The notes beneath the pieces are model-generated. The model saw nothing but the letters and a program-made list of their open reading frames with translations, did no database searches and was not told where the DNA came from. The translations under genes and the position numbers were made by a program. Below, in pieces: positions 56,503-64,000 of a stretch of DNA of 64,000 nt. Position 1 is the stretch's first letter. The number at the start of each line of letters is the position of its first letter. The DNA comes from Streptomyces sp. NRRL S-455 (GTDB lineage: Bacteria > Actinomycetota > Actinomycetes > Streptomycetales > Streptomycetaceae), in NCBI RefSeq assembly GCF_000717875.1, contig NZ_JOCT01000002.1:277880-341879 (forward strand). The letters are read 5' to 3'.

Positions 56503-57170
56503 CCGCCGACCTCCGACCGCAGGCGCTCGTCGAGGAGCCCGGCCCGCTGCGCCAGCAGCGCCGCCTGCACCCGGCTCGCCACGCGAAGCTTCGTCAGGAT
56601 GGCGCTGACGTGGTCCTTCACCGTGCCCGCCCCCAGGTGGATACGCGCCCCGATGTCGGCGTTCGACAGCCCCTCCGCCACCAGGACGAGGACATCGCGC
56701 TCCCGCGCGGTGAGCAGCCGGACCCGCGCGGCCTCCTCGTCGACGGCCGTCCCGGTGCCGGAGTGGCTGTGCAGCAGCGTCCGCGACGCCTTGGGAGACA
56801 GCACCACACCGCCCGCGGCCAGGGTGCGCACCAGGGGGGCGAGCTGCTCGGGCTCGGTGTCCTTGAGGAGGAAACCGGCCGCGCCGGAGTGCAGGGCGGT
56901 GAGGATGTACTCGTCGGCGTCGAACGTGGTCAGCATCGCCACCACCGGCGGGTCCGGCATCGTGCGCAACTCCCGGAGCACGGTGAGCCCGTCGACGTCC
57001 GGCATCCGGATGTCCAGCAGCACCACGTCCGGCCGCACCCGGCGGACCGTCTCGACCGCCTCGCCGCCACTCGCGGTCGCGACGACGTCGATGTCCTCGG
57101 ACGCGCCCAGAATCAGCTGGAAGCCCGAGCGGACCAGAGCCTCGTCGTCGACCACCATTACCCGGATCAC
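56499..57170 (-). CDS. NarL/LuxR-type response regulator
   Basis: About 223 residues. Receiver: VMVVDDEALVRSGF, phospho-Asp in VVLLDIRMPDVDG, switch Thr in AMLTTF, Lys in FLLKDTEPEQL. LuxR HTH: LTARERDVLVLVAEGLSNADIGARIHLGAGTVKDHVSAILTKL. GTG 57170 follows GGGGGAG; ATG 57194 is an alternative without a ribosome site. It forms an operon with the kinase and diverges from the second DUF418-like gene, its likely target. Confidence 0.93.
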   Translation of the reverse strand: MIRVMVVDDEALVRSGFQLILGASEDIDVVATASGGEAVETVRRVRPDVVLLDIRMPDVDGLTVLRELRTMPDPPVVAMLTTFDADEYILTALHSGAAGFLLKDTEPEQLAPLVRTLAAGGVVLSPKASRTLLHSHSGTGTAVDEEAARVRLLTARERDVLVLVAEGLSNADIGARIHLGAGTVKDHVSAILTKLRVASRVQAALLAQRAGLLDERLRSEVGG

Positions 57171-57358
57171 GCGCTCCCCCTGCCCTTCGTTCATACCGTC
57201 CGGCCCATGCCGACTCGACCCTAAAGCCCCGATCGGTCCCGGCGGCCCGCTGAGCTGCAGCTCCAGCCACACGGCGGGGTAGCACCCACCACTCGGCAGG
57301 GCCACGGCAGCCTTCTGCCGGATGGGCCGTGATCGGCCCGGCCTCCAGTCTGAGGGCC

Positions 57359-58570
57359 ATGACCCATCACCCGGACTCCGCGCTGCTCCCGGCCGATACC
57401 CCGTCTTCTGGAGGTGAGCGTGGTGAGCCCTCGACCGGTGCGCCCGGCGTGGGCCGGCTGATCGGGCTGGACCTGGCCCGCGGCCTGGCCGTCTTCGGCA
57501 TGTACGCGGTCCATGTCGGCCCCGCCCCGGCTCAGGGCGGTGTCATCGGCTTCCTGATGGAGCTGGCGCAAGGCCGCTCCTCCGCCCTGTTCGCCGTCCT
57601 GGCCGGCTTCGCGGTCGCTCTCATCACCGGGCGCCGCACGCCGAAGACCGGCCTGGCCGGCCGTCAGGCCGTCGCCAAGGTGATCATCAGGGCCGTGATC
57701 CTGCTGGCCCTCGGCACCGCCCTGACCAAGACCGGCACCCCGGTCGTGCCGATCCTCGCCTTCTACGGACTGTTCTTCCTGCTCGTACTGCCGCTGCACC
57801 GGCTGAGCGCCAAGCCACTGGCGCTCATCGCCGCGGGATGGGCCCTGGTGGGCCCGCAACTGCTGTACGCGCTGAAGCCGGTGGTCGGCGGCCGCGTGTT
57901 CCTCTCCTACGGCCAGGCCGACGGCCCCCTCTCGTTGTTCTTCACCGGCGGCTATCCGGCCCTGACCTGGGTCCCGTTCGTGATCGCCGGTATGGCTGTC
58001 GCCCGCTGCGACCTGACTGCCACGGCCGTCCGGATACGCCTCGCCCTCACCGGCGTGGCCCTCGCCGTCACCGGCTACGGCGGCTCCTGGCTGGCGGTGC
58101 GTCTCGTACCCGGTGCCGCCGAAGCCGTCCGGAAAGCCGAAGAGGGAGCGGGTATGTCGTCCGTGTCGTCCGTATCGCCCGACAGCATCGGCATCTTCGG
58201 CGACTCCCCCGCCGGGATGCTGGCCTCAGCCCCGCACAGCGAGGCGACCCTGTCCATCATGGCCGCCACGGGTGTGGCGATCCTGGTGATCACCGTGTGC
58301 CTGGCCGTCATGGACGCCTTCCCCCGGCTGCGCAGCCTCGCCAAGCCCGTCATCGCGGTCGGCTCGATGTCACTGACCGCGTACGTCTACCACATCGTGG
58401 CCATCTGGCTCCTGGGCACCGAGGATCTAGCCGTCCCGCCGCTGTATGTCCTGCTCGGCTTCATCGCATCCATCACCCTCCTCGCCACCCTCTGGTCCCG
58501 CTTCTTCCAGCGCGGGCCACTCGAATGGCTGATGGGCAAGGCGACCGGGATCGCCCGACGCATTCGATAA
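57359..58570 (+). CDS. DUF418-like multi-pass membrane protein (copy 2)
   Basis: 403 residues. RLIGLDLARGLAVFGMYAVHVG at the start and RFFQRGPLEWLMGKATGIARRIR at the end match copies 1 and 3. About ten TM spans, with a small extracellular loop (SSVSSVSPDSIGIFGDSP). The 188-base gap to the response regulator holds divergent promoters, so this copy is probably regulated by the adjacent two-component system. Biochemical role unknown. Confidence 0.88.
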   Translation: MTHHPDSALLPADTPSSGGERGEPSTGAPGVGRLIGLDLARGLAVFGMYAVHVGPAPAQGGVIGFLMELAQGRSSALFAVLAGFAVALITGRRTPKTGLAGRQAVAKVIIRAVILLALGTALTKTGTPVVPILAFYGLFFLLVLPLHRLSAKPLALIAAGWALVGPQLLYALKPVVGGRVFLSYGQADGPLSLFFTGGYPALTWVPFVIAGMAVARCDLTATAVRIRLALTGVALAVTGYGGSWLAVRLVPGAAEAVRKAEEGAGMSSVSSVSPDSIGIFGDSPAGMLASAPHSEATLSIMAATGVAILVITVCLAVMDAFPRLRSLAKPVIAVGSMSLTAYVYHIVAIWLLGTEDLAVPPLYVLLGFIASITLLATLWSRFFQRGPLEWLMGKATGIARRIR

Positions 58571-59185
58571 AACGCAGCCGGAGAAGCGTGCCCGGAGCCC
58601 CTCCCCCGGGTGGGGCGGTCGCGCTGCGGGCCTCACGAACAGTCTGTGGTTCTTCGGCGGCCCTCAAGGCGCTTTGACGGGCGACGCTTCGGCGCCCTGT
58701 CTTCAGGGGCTTCTGTTCTCTCTGGTCCGGGTCGGCGGCAATGACCTTGGGAGTCCCTGGATGTCCCTGGAGCAGGCGGTAGGGCCGGTCAACCGGTTGG
58801 GACGTGAACCACCCCAAGCCCCGTAGCCTCAAGCGGCTTTGGCCGCCCAGGCCGTGGCTGACCCGGGGCGGCGACGCCGTCTGCTGCTTGCAGTGGCTCA
58901 CGAGCGTGAGCCGGTGACCGTCGAGGTGCCCGGCACCCACCACAACGGACATCGACACCGACGGGGTGTCCTTCGGCCGGTACGGCGTGGCAGTGCTCCG
59001 GCCATGACCACGATCAACGGGCCCGACAACTGCACGCCGGAGCCATCCCGCCCGCCTGCTGGGAGGGCGGATCCCTGAGGGGCAACGGCCTCACGGCGCC
59101 CTCGTGTGCGGAGAGCTGGAAGCCGAGAGGGGCGTCGTCGCAGCCCCGCTGATTCAGCAGTCACTCGCGAAAGGGAGGAAACTCC
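58571..59185. other. Gene-poor 615-base stretch
   Basis: No frame with convincing family similarity or ribosome site is seen on either strand. It contains scattered short dyads (for example CACGAGCGTG at 58899-58908). It ends with the AAAGGGAGG ribosome site of the SGNH gene. Confidence 0.35.
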
Positions 59186-59941
59186 ATGAGAAAGTGTTGG
59201 GTTCTACCCTTGATCACGCTTGTCGCCGCCGCGCTCGGGGTGACAGCGGCAGGTGTGGCCCCTGTCCTCGTCGCCTCCGACACGCCTTTGCGGGTGATGC
59301 CGTTGGGCGACTCGATAACGTGGGGTGTGGGTAGCAGTACGGGCAACGGATACCGGGGGCCGTTGTGGAACAAGCTTGCGGCGGACGGCCATCCGCTGGA
59401 CTTCGTGGGCTCGGTGCCGAACGGTTCGATGTCCGACCCCGGCAACGAAGGCCACTCCGGATATCGCATCGACCAGATTGCCGCACTCGCCGACGCCTCG
59501 CTGACCCGCTACCGGCCCGACGTCGTGACGCTGCACATCGGTACCAACGACCTCCGAGGGGCCTCGGAGGTCGACACCGCCATCACCCGGCTGAGGTTGC
59601 TGATCAACCAGATCACCGCCGACGTCCCCGACGCAACCGTCCTCGTCGCTTCCCTGGTCGTGTCCACCAGCAGCACGGAGGAGCAGTGGCGGGGCACGTA
59701 CAACCAGGCCGTCCGCCAAATCGTCAGCGACGCCCAGGGCGCGGGCAAGCGCGTCGCATACGTTGACATGAGCGGCTTTACCACGGCCGACCTGGCCGAC
59801 CCTCTGCATCCCAACGACTCGGGCTATCAGAAGATGGCGGACGCCTTCCACCGCGGCGTCCAAGCCGCGGGCAGCGCCGGTTGGCTGAAGAACCCGGCCC
59901 CCGCATCCGCACTCGTGCGGTCCGGCATCGCCGGCAAATGA
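59186..59941 (+). CDS. Secreted SGNH/GDSL hydrolase
   Basis: 251 residues. Signal peptide ~1-30 (LPLITLVAAALGVTAAGVAPVLVA). SGNH blocks: MPLGDSITWGVGS (Ser), GHSGYRI (Gly), HIGTNDLRG (Asn) and DPLHPNDSGYQKM (Asp-His). Close to secreted acetylxylan- or lipase-type SGNH enzymes that often carry a lectin domain; none is present, and its 3' end runs straight into an IS fragment. The original C-terminus may therefore have been replaced. The ATG at 59186 follows AAAGGGAGG. Confidence 0.88.
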   Translation: MRKCWVLPLITLVAAALGVTAAGVAPVLVASDTPLRVMPLGDSITWGVGSSTGNGYRGPLWNKLAADGHPLDFVGSVPNGSMSDPGNEGHSGYRIDQIAALADASLTRYRPDVVTLHIGTNDLRGASEVDTAITRLRLLINQITADVPDATVLVASLVVSTSSTEEQWRGTYNQAVRQIVSDAQGAGKRVAYVDMSGFTTADLADPLHPNDSGYQKMADAFHRGVQAAGSAGWLKNPAPASALVRSGIAGK

Positions 59942-60435
59942 ATGGATCTCAACGGTGCCGGCACCGCCGCAAAAGGCACCTGATCACCGACACCCTCGGC
60001 TTGGTCCTCGCCGTCCTCGTCACGGCCGCCTCCGTGCACGACACCGCGGGCGGCAAGCTCCTGCTCGACGACCTGGCTGCGGCACATCCCAGCGTCTCCA
60101 AGGTCTGGGCCGACGGCGGCTACCAGAAAAGCATCTTCAACCACGGTGCCCGGCTGGGCATCGATGTCGAGGTGGTGCAGCGGCCACGGGCGAAGGGGTT
60201 CGAGCCGCTCCCCAAGCGGTGGGTGATCGAACGGTCCTTCGGCTGGCTGATGCAGCACCGCCGCCTGGCACGGGACTACGAAGCCCTGCCGCAGAGATCC
60301 GGGACGATGATCCACTGGGCGATGGCTAACAAAATGTCCCGCGAACTGACCGGAGAATCCGCACCAACCTGGCGAATCGAAACGGACATCCCACCCTGGA
60401 GGCCGAGATCGAAAATTGGTGGCCGGCCACCCTGA
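59938..60435 (+). mobile_element. IS5-family transposase, C-terminal fragment
   Basis: KRHLITDTLGLVLAVLVTAASVHD, VWADGGYQKS and RWVIERSFGWLMQHRRLARDYEALPQRSGTMIHWAM are the catalytic C-terminal half (the Asp of VWADGGY and Glu of VIERSFGW). The N-terminal half and inverted repeats are missing, so it is dead on its own. It overlaps the SGNH stop. Confidence 0.85.
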
Positions 60436-60827
60436 CGGGGCCCTCATCCGCAGCTTGCCGGGGATGGGGGGCCGCCTCACCGCCGAGTTCATCGTGGCCG
60501 TCGGCGACATCCGCCGCTTCACCAGCGGCGACGCCGGCTGCCGCCTCCGGGCTGTCCCCGGTGCTCTCCCAGTCCAGCAAGATCCGCTACTCGCGCAGCG
60601 CGACCGGCGGCGACAAGGCCCTCAAACGGGTCTTTTACCAGGCCGCCTTCTGCTCGATCCAGCGCGATCCCACCTCGCGGACCTTCTACGACCGCAAACG
60701 ATCCGAAGGCAAACGACACCATCAGGCCCTGATCGCCCTGGTCCGGCGCAAGATCAACGTTCTCTACGCCATCCTGCGCGACCGACACCCCTACGGGGCC
60801 CGGCCACCTCTGCGTCTCGCGGCCTGA
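60421..60827 (+). pseudogene. IS110-family transposase, C-terminal fragment
   Basis: ALIRSLPGMGGRLTAEFIVAVGDIRRFTSGDA is the Transposase_20 region. A frameshift near 60535 moves the rest to another frame (SQSSKIRYSRSATGGDKALKRVFYQAAF... YDRKRSEGKRHHQALIALVRRKINVLYAILRD). The RuvC-like N-terminal domain is missing. Confidence 0.85.
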
Positions 60828-60928
60828 CAACAGCATGAGGCAGCGGTACTCCGCCCGACGGGGCGGCGATGCGCGTCGTGAGGAAGCTACGGCTTCCGGC
60901 CCGCGTGCCGGAGGTCACCTACGCTGCC

Positions 60929-60966
60929 GCGCGTTCCCGGAGTGCTGAAGCACTCCGGGAACGCGC
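60929..60966. terminator. Very strong hairpin
   Basis: Perfect 17-base arms (60929-60945, 60950-60966) with a TGAA loop. It lies 117 bases after the stop of the third DUF418-like gene (leftward) and 100 after the IS110 fragment. Terminator for either direction; no further gene is seen in 60828-61082. Confidence 0.75.
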
Positions 60967-61082
60967 ACACTGAGTGAGGCGCTGGCCGTCCTCAAGGACG
61001 ACAGCACACTCGCCGCCCCTCTACGGTGATCCCGGACAGCTGCCATTTCTTTGTACGGATTTCCCGGGGTGCCCGCCTGGGC

Positions 61083-62378
61083 TCAGCGGACGCGGTTCGC
61101 CAGTTTGGTGGCGCTATTGAGGAGGTACTCCAACGGGCCGCGGTGGAAGAAGCGGGACCAGATCCCCGCGAACAGGGTGGCCCCGACCACGAAGCAGAGC
61201 AGCAGCTCGAAGGAGGCGGACTGCGGTGGGGTGACCCCGTCGCCGGGCAGGGCGAGGATCACCAGGATGTGGCTCACGTAGAGGGTTAGGGACATGGTGC
61301 CGACGGCGATGACCGGCGCTGCCAGCCGGCGCAGCACCGGCAGCCGGTCCACGGCCACCGTCAGGCAAAGGATCACGGTGATCGCGACTCCCAGGCAGCC
61401 GACGAGGTCGAACGTGGAAGCGCTGTGCGGCTCGGCCGCCAGCAATCCCCACGCGTCGGGGCCCCACAGCCCACCACCGACCGGCAGGTCGAAGGATCCC
61501 TCTGCCATGCCGGGATCCTTCATGGCACCGCGATCCTTCAGGACGTCGAAGTCCTTCATCTCAGGCATCCCGCCCATGATCTTCTCCGCGCCACCGGTCA
61601 CCCGGAGCGCCAGCCACGAGACGCCGTATCCGAACACGATCAGCGCGGGACCGACCACGGCCAGCCGCCGCTGCACCACGCCGGAGGCCAGGTCCAGCCG
61701 CCCCAGCGCCATGCCGGTGACCACGAACGTCATCCAGGTGATCGCCGGGAAGAAGCCGGTGAGCAGGAAGTCGAGCACGCCCACGCCGGAGATTCGCGCG
61801 ATCGGGTCGTACGAGTCGATGGTGTTCACGATCGACTGGCTGAGCAGCGCCCGCAGGCAGTACGCCAACTGCGGCGTGACGACCGCGAGCACGACCGCGA
61901 TGGTCGCGAGCGTCCTGGCTCTCAGCCGCACCAAGGGCAGGGCCAGCAGGAAGAACACCGCGTAGAAGTTGATGATGACGGCGCCGCCGAAGTCGGTCAT
62001 CGCCAGCGCGCTGCCCACCACCAGCAGGATCACGGCCCGGATCACGATCCTGACCTTCGCCTGTCGGCCGGCCAGTCCGCTCTTCGGCTCCAGGCGGCCG
62101 GCGATCAGCACCAGGGAGAACCCGGCGAGGGTGGCGAACAGCGCCGAGGCCCGGCCGCTCGCCAGCCAGACGAACCAGGTGCCAACGCCGTCGCCGGACG
62201 TGGGGAAGGGGTTGAAGGGGCCGGTGTGCACGGCGAACATGCCGAACACCGCCAGTGCACGGGCGAGGTCCACTCCGACCAGCCGCGCCGTCGACGAAGG
62301 GCGTTCCGTCGCCGTGGCGGACTCGGGTGAGGGTAAGGGCTGGGCAGGCGCCTTCTTGGCGCTTTCGATGTCGGTCAC
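61083..62378 (-). CDS. DUF418-like multi-pass membrane protein (copy 3)
   Basis: 431 residues from GTG 62378 (GAGG upstream); ATG 62414 is possible but has a poor site, and a VT... start resembles copy 1. RLVGVDLARALAVFGMFAVHTGPF and RFFHRGPLEYLLNSATKLANRVR match the other copies. A Met/Asp/Lys-rich loop (EMKDFDVLKDRGAMKDPGM) replaces the Ser/Pro loop of copy 1. Closest to copy 1 in length and loop position. Confidence 0.88.
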   Translation of the reverse strand: MTDIESAKKAPAQPLPSPESATATERPSSTARLVGVDLARALAVFGMFAVHTGPFNPFPTSGDGVGTWFVWLASGRASALFATLAGFSLVLIAGRLEPKSGLAGRQAKVRIVIRAVILLVVGSALAMTDFGGAVIINFYAVFFLLALPLVRLRARTLATIAVVLAVVTPQLAYCLRALLSQSIVNTIDSYDPIARISGVGVLDFLLTGFFPAITWMTFVVTGMALGRLDLASGVVQRRLAVVGPALIVFGYGVSWLALRVTGGAEKIMGGMPEMKDFDVLKDRGAMKDPGMAEGSFDLPVGGGLWGPDAWGLLAAEPHSASTFDLVGCLGVAITVILCLTVAVDRLPVLRRLAAPVIAVGTMSLTLYVSHILVILALPGDGVTPPQSASFELLLCFVVGATLFAGIWSRFFHRGPLEYLLNSATKLANRVR

Positions 62379-62649
62379 CGGGACAACCTCGCCGAGGCGC
62401 GGGCGGTCGACCATCCGCCGAACTTCAGGAGGTGTCCCGCCAGTCGGCCCACCGACCCCCTCCGGTCGGCGGGGGGCGGTCTCGGCCTACATGAACGACT
62501 GTGGTCGTCGAACCAGCCACCGGGATGCCGCGGGCCAGCAGGCTCACGACCACGAGATCATGTATCGCCTGGGGTATCGAGCGCCGCCACCACCCGGTGG
62601 ACCGCCGACGGCGGCGGGCGCTCGACTGCTGGATCACGGCCGGCGACAC

Positions 62650-63023
62650 CCTGGGCAGCACAAGGAGCTCGGACTGCCGCTGTCCGGCATCATCTGCGAC
62701 TTCTTCCGCTGGCCGAGCCGGGCGACTGGCGTTTCGAGGAGAGCGAGTGGCCCGACCCCGCGGCTATGGCCGAGCAGTTGGCCGACCTTGAGGTGAAGGT
62801 CGCCGTCTCGATGTGGCAGACCGTCGAACCCGGCAGCGACACCTATCACGAGCTTCGCGCGTCCGGACACCTCGTTCGGGACGCGGAGGGCGGTCTGCTC
62901 ACCTTCGCGTGGCCAACCCGGGAGGCCGACGAAGCGCCAACGCTCCCGATGGCGTACTGCAACGCCCCCCAGGGGGCACGCGCCGCGCTGTGGCGGCGGC
63001 TGAACGCCAACTACGTTCGCTGA
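62650..63023 (+). pseudogene. GH31-type glycosidase fragment
   Basis: ELGLPLSGIICDFFRWP, then after a one-base deletion near 62725 DWRFEESEWPDPAAMAEQLADLEVKVAVSMWQTVEPGSDTYHELRASGHLVR and ALWRRLNANYVR. This is the barrel segment of GH31 alpha-xylosidase/alpha-glucosidase enzymes just before the nucleophile. Start and catalytic residues are missing; it ends at 63023. Confidence 0.75.
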
Positions 63024-63858
63024 GCGTGGAGTGCTTCTGACTTGACTACCCAGTGCTGCACACCCACACGTGGCCGGCCGCTGCGCGTGGCTGGCGAGGA
63101 CCGGCTACTGTCGCTGGTCCGCTCCGCGTGGGCGGGCAGCCGGAGGTACGGGGCCCTGCTACGGTCCGGTGACATCCCCACCACCTTCGGCTCCCTCACA
63201 CGCCCGCGCAGTCCCCGCTGATAGGGATTCCTGTGTTCATCCGGGAAGGGGGACGACGTCGCAGCCTGGCTCAGCTGATCTCCGTCGCGTACGGGCGCTC
63301 TGCGTTTCACCGCGAGTTACGATCTGGGCGGAAATCACCAGCCTCGACACGCGTGGGCAACCGCCGCTGCTCCTTCGACCAGATGACGCGGCGAGAGGCA
63401 TTTGGCCGCCAACTCCGTGGTTCACCAACCTGGGTGTATCTGTCGTGGACTCAGCCGCATCGGCGGCAGTCGCGTCTTGGCCCGCGCCCAACCCTGCCCC
63501 GGGGACCATGTCCCAGCCCCTGGCCCAGGCATGGCTGGCCACTGCCCAGGCCGCGCCGCGGACGGCAGGTCGGCGTCAGACGGAGCTGAGATCAGTCGGC
63601 CAGGTCCACTGCCGAGCAACGCCTCGGCCTTCTTCGTCGAGTCGGTACCAGGTTTCACGTCAGAAACTGAGCGCCTGACTGACCAGTGACATTGCCGTTG
63701 CTCACGGCCTGCTCAATGAGCCCGGCGCTCAGCTGGTCTGCACGAACTCGGAGGTGACCTCGGCCGTGGGCCGATTGCCTCATCCGTTCTGGAAGTGGAT
63801 CAGCACCGGGTGTGCCTGAGGGCACTCCTCCGACGTGGTTGACAGCCGAGATCCGCTT
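63024..63858. other. Gene-poor 835-base stretch
   Basis: Short frames exist on both strands but none has a ribosome site plus family similarity. It separates the GH31 fragment from the HAD promoter. Confidence 0.35.
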
Positions 63859-63897
63859 GGTCGACAATCGACCAACTAAGATGGTCGACAATCGACC
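63859..63897. promoter_or_regulatory. Tandem palindromic operators GGTCGACAATCGACC
   Basis: Two identical copies (63859-63873 and 63883-63897), each a dyad GGTCGA-CAA-TCGACC, spaced 24 bases start to start, 40-78 bases before the HAD start. The (T)GGTCGACAATCGACC(A) shape is like FadR/GntR-type sites. No regulator gene is seen nearby in the window. Confidence 0.7.
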
Positions 63898-63936
63898 AAA
63901 TGCATAGGCCGCTCCGCTGAAGCACTAGGAGGACCA

Positions 63937-64000
63937 GTGGGATTCGACGTCAAGCCCAAGTTCGTGACGTTCGACATGAACGGAACGCTGATCAAGTTCA
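63937..64000 (+). CDS. Haloacid dehalogenase type II, N-terminal part
   Basis: GTG 63937 after AGGAGG opens MGFDVKPKFVTFDMNGTLIKF, HAD motif I (DxNGTL). It continues beyond the window. It is similar at the N-terminus to the HAD protein at 46921, so a second HAD/oxidase-type operon may follow. Confidence 0.8.
   Translation, partial: MGFDVKPKFVTFDMNGTLIKF

Overview
The window is high-GC actinobacterial DNA, most likely Streptomyces. The codon use is GC3-rich, so long false open frames lie opposite most genes. Features typical of the genus include secreted glycosidases with C-terminal ricin-type lectin modules, a CUT1 sugar importer without its own ATPase, PucR regulators and actinobacterial-type DUF418-like membrane proteins. 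Many IS fragments, truncated genes and frameshifts suggest an accessory region, perhaps a chromosome arm. That placement is inference.

Layout. (1) 0-6.3 kb is a stress/dormancy-type island: the end of hypE, an Hsp20, two CBS-BON proteins, two universal stress proteins, an OsmC-like protein and a frameshifted DUF1918-HTH-PPOX gene. (2) 6.4-9.2 kb is a PucR regulator divergent from an acyl-CoA ligase. (3) 9.3-14.8 kb holds a GH5-lectin enzyme, a decayed copy of a sugar ABC operon with its promoter, a TetR/SDR pair, and DUF4345 and DJ-1 remnants. (4) 15-22 kb holds a methyltransferase, MarR with a divergent MFS/aldehyde dehydrogenase/PPOX/GtrA operon, and a membrane protein-GntR operon behind a long inverted-repeat operator. 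(5) 22.1-31.5 kb is a leftward polysaccharide-utilisation locus: CUT1 importer, GH43, SGNH esterase and GH27. The family combination suits type II arabinogalactan. (6) 31.6-34 kb is a LysR gene divergent from one decayed and one intact DJ-1/PfpI gene.

(7) 34.1-39.1 kb is a mosaic of truncated genes: a GH59-like 3' end, a cNMP/FAD reductase joined in frame to an N- and C-truncated ClpB, and a PucR C-terminus. (8) 40-49 kb is a catabolic island. An M14 deacylase and a three-domain kinase/M23-like/class III aminotransferase protein read left, and a HAD type II and FAD amine oxidase read right. A PucR gene lies between them, bracketed by two ~110-bp inverted repeats that each carry the same palindrome type. 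(9) 49-64 kb holds three DUF418-like paralogues, an ABC exporter, a two-component system, an SGNH hydrolase, IS5/IS110/ISAzo13-like remnants, a GH31 fragment and the start of a second HAD type II gene behind tandem operators.

Most noteworthy are the bracketed PucR catabolic island with its TTGTGC-N4-GCACAA palindromes (a close variant sits at the other PucR gene), the ClpB/FAD-reductase chimera, and the degenerate second copy of the sugar-importer promoter, in which two palindromes survive although the genes behind it have decayed. No tRNA, rRNA or CRISPR was seen.
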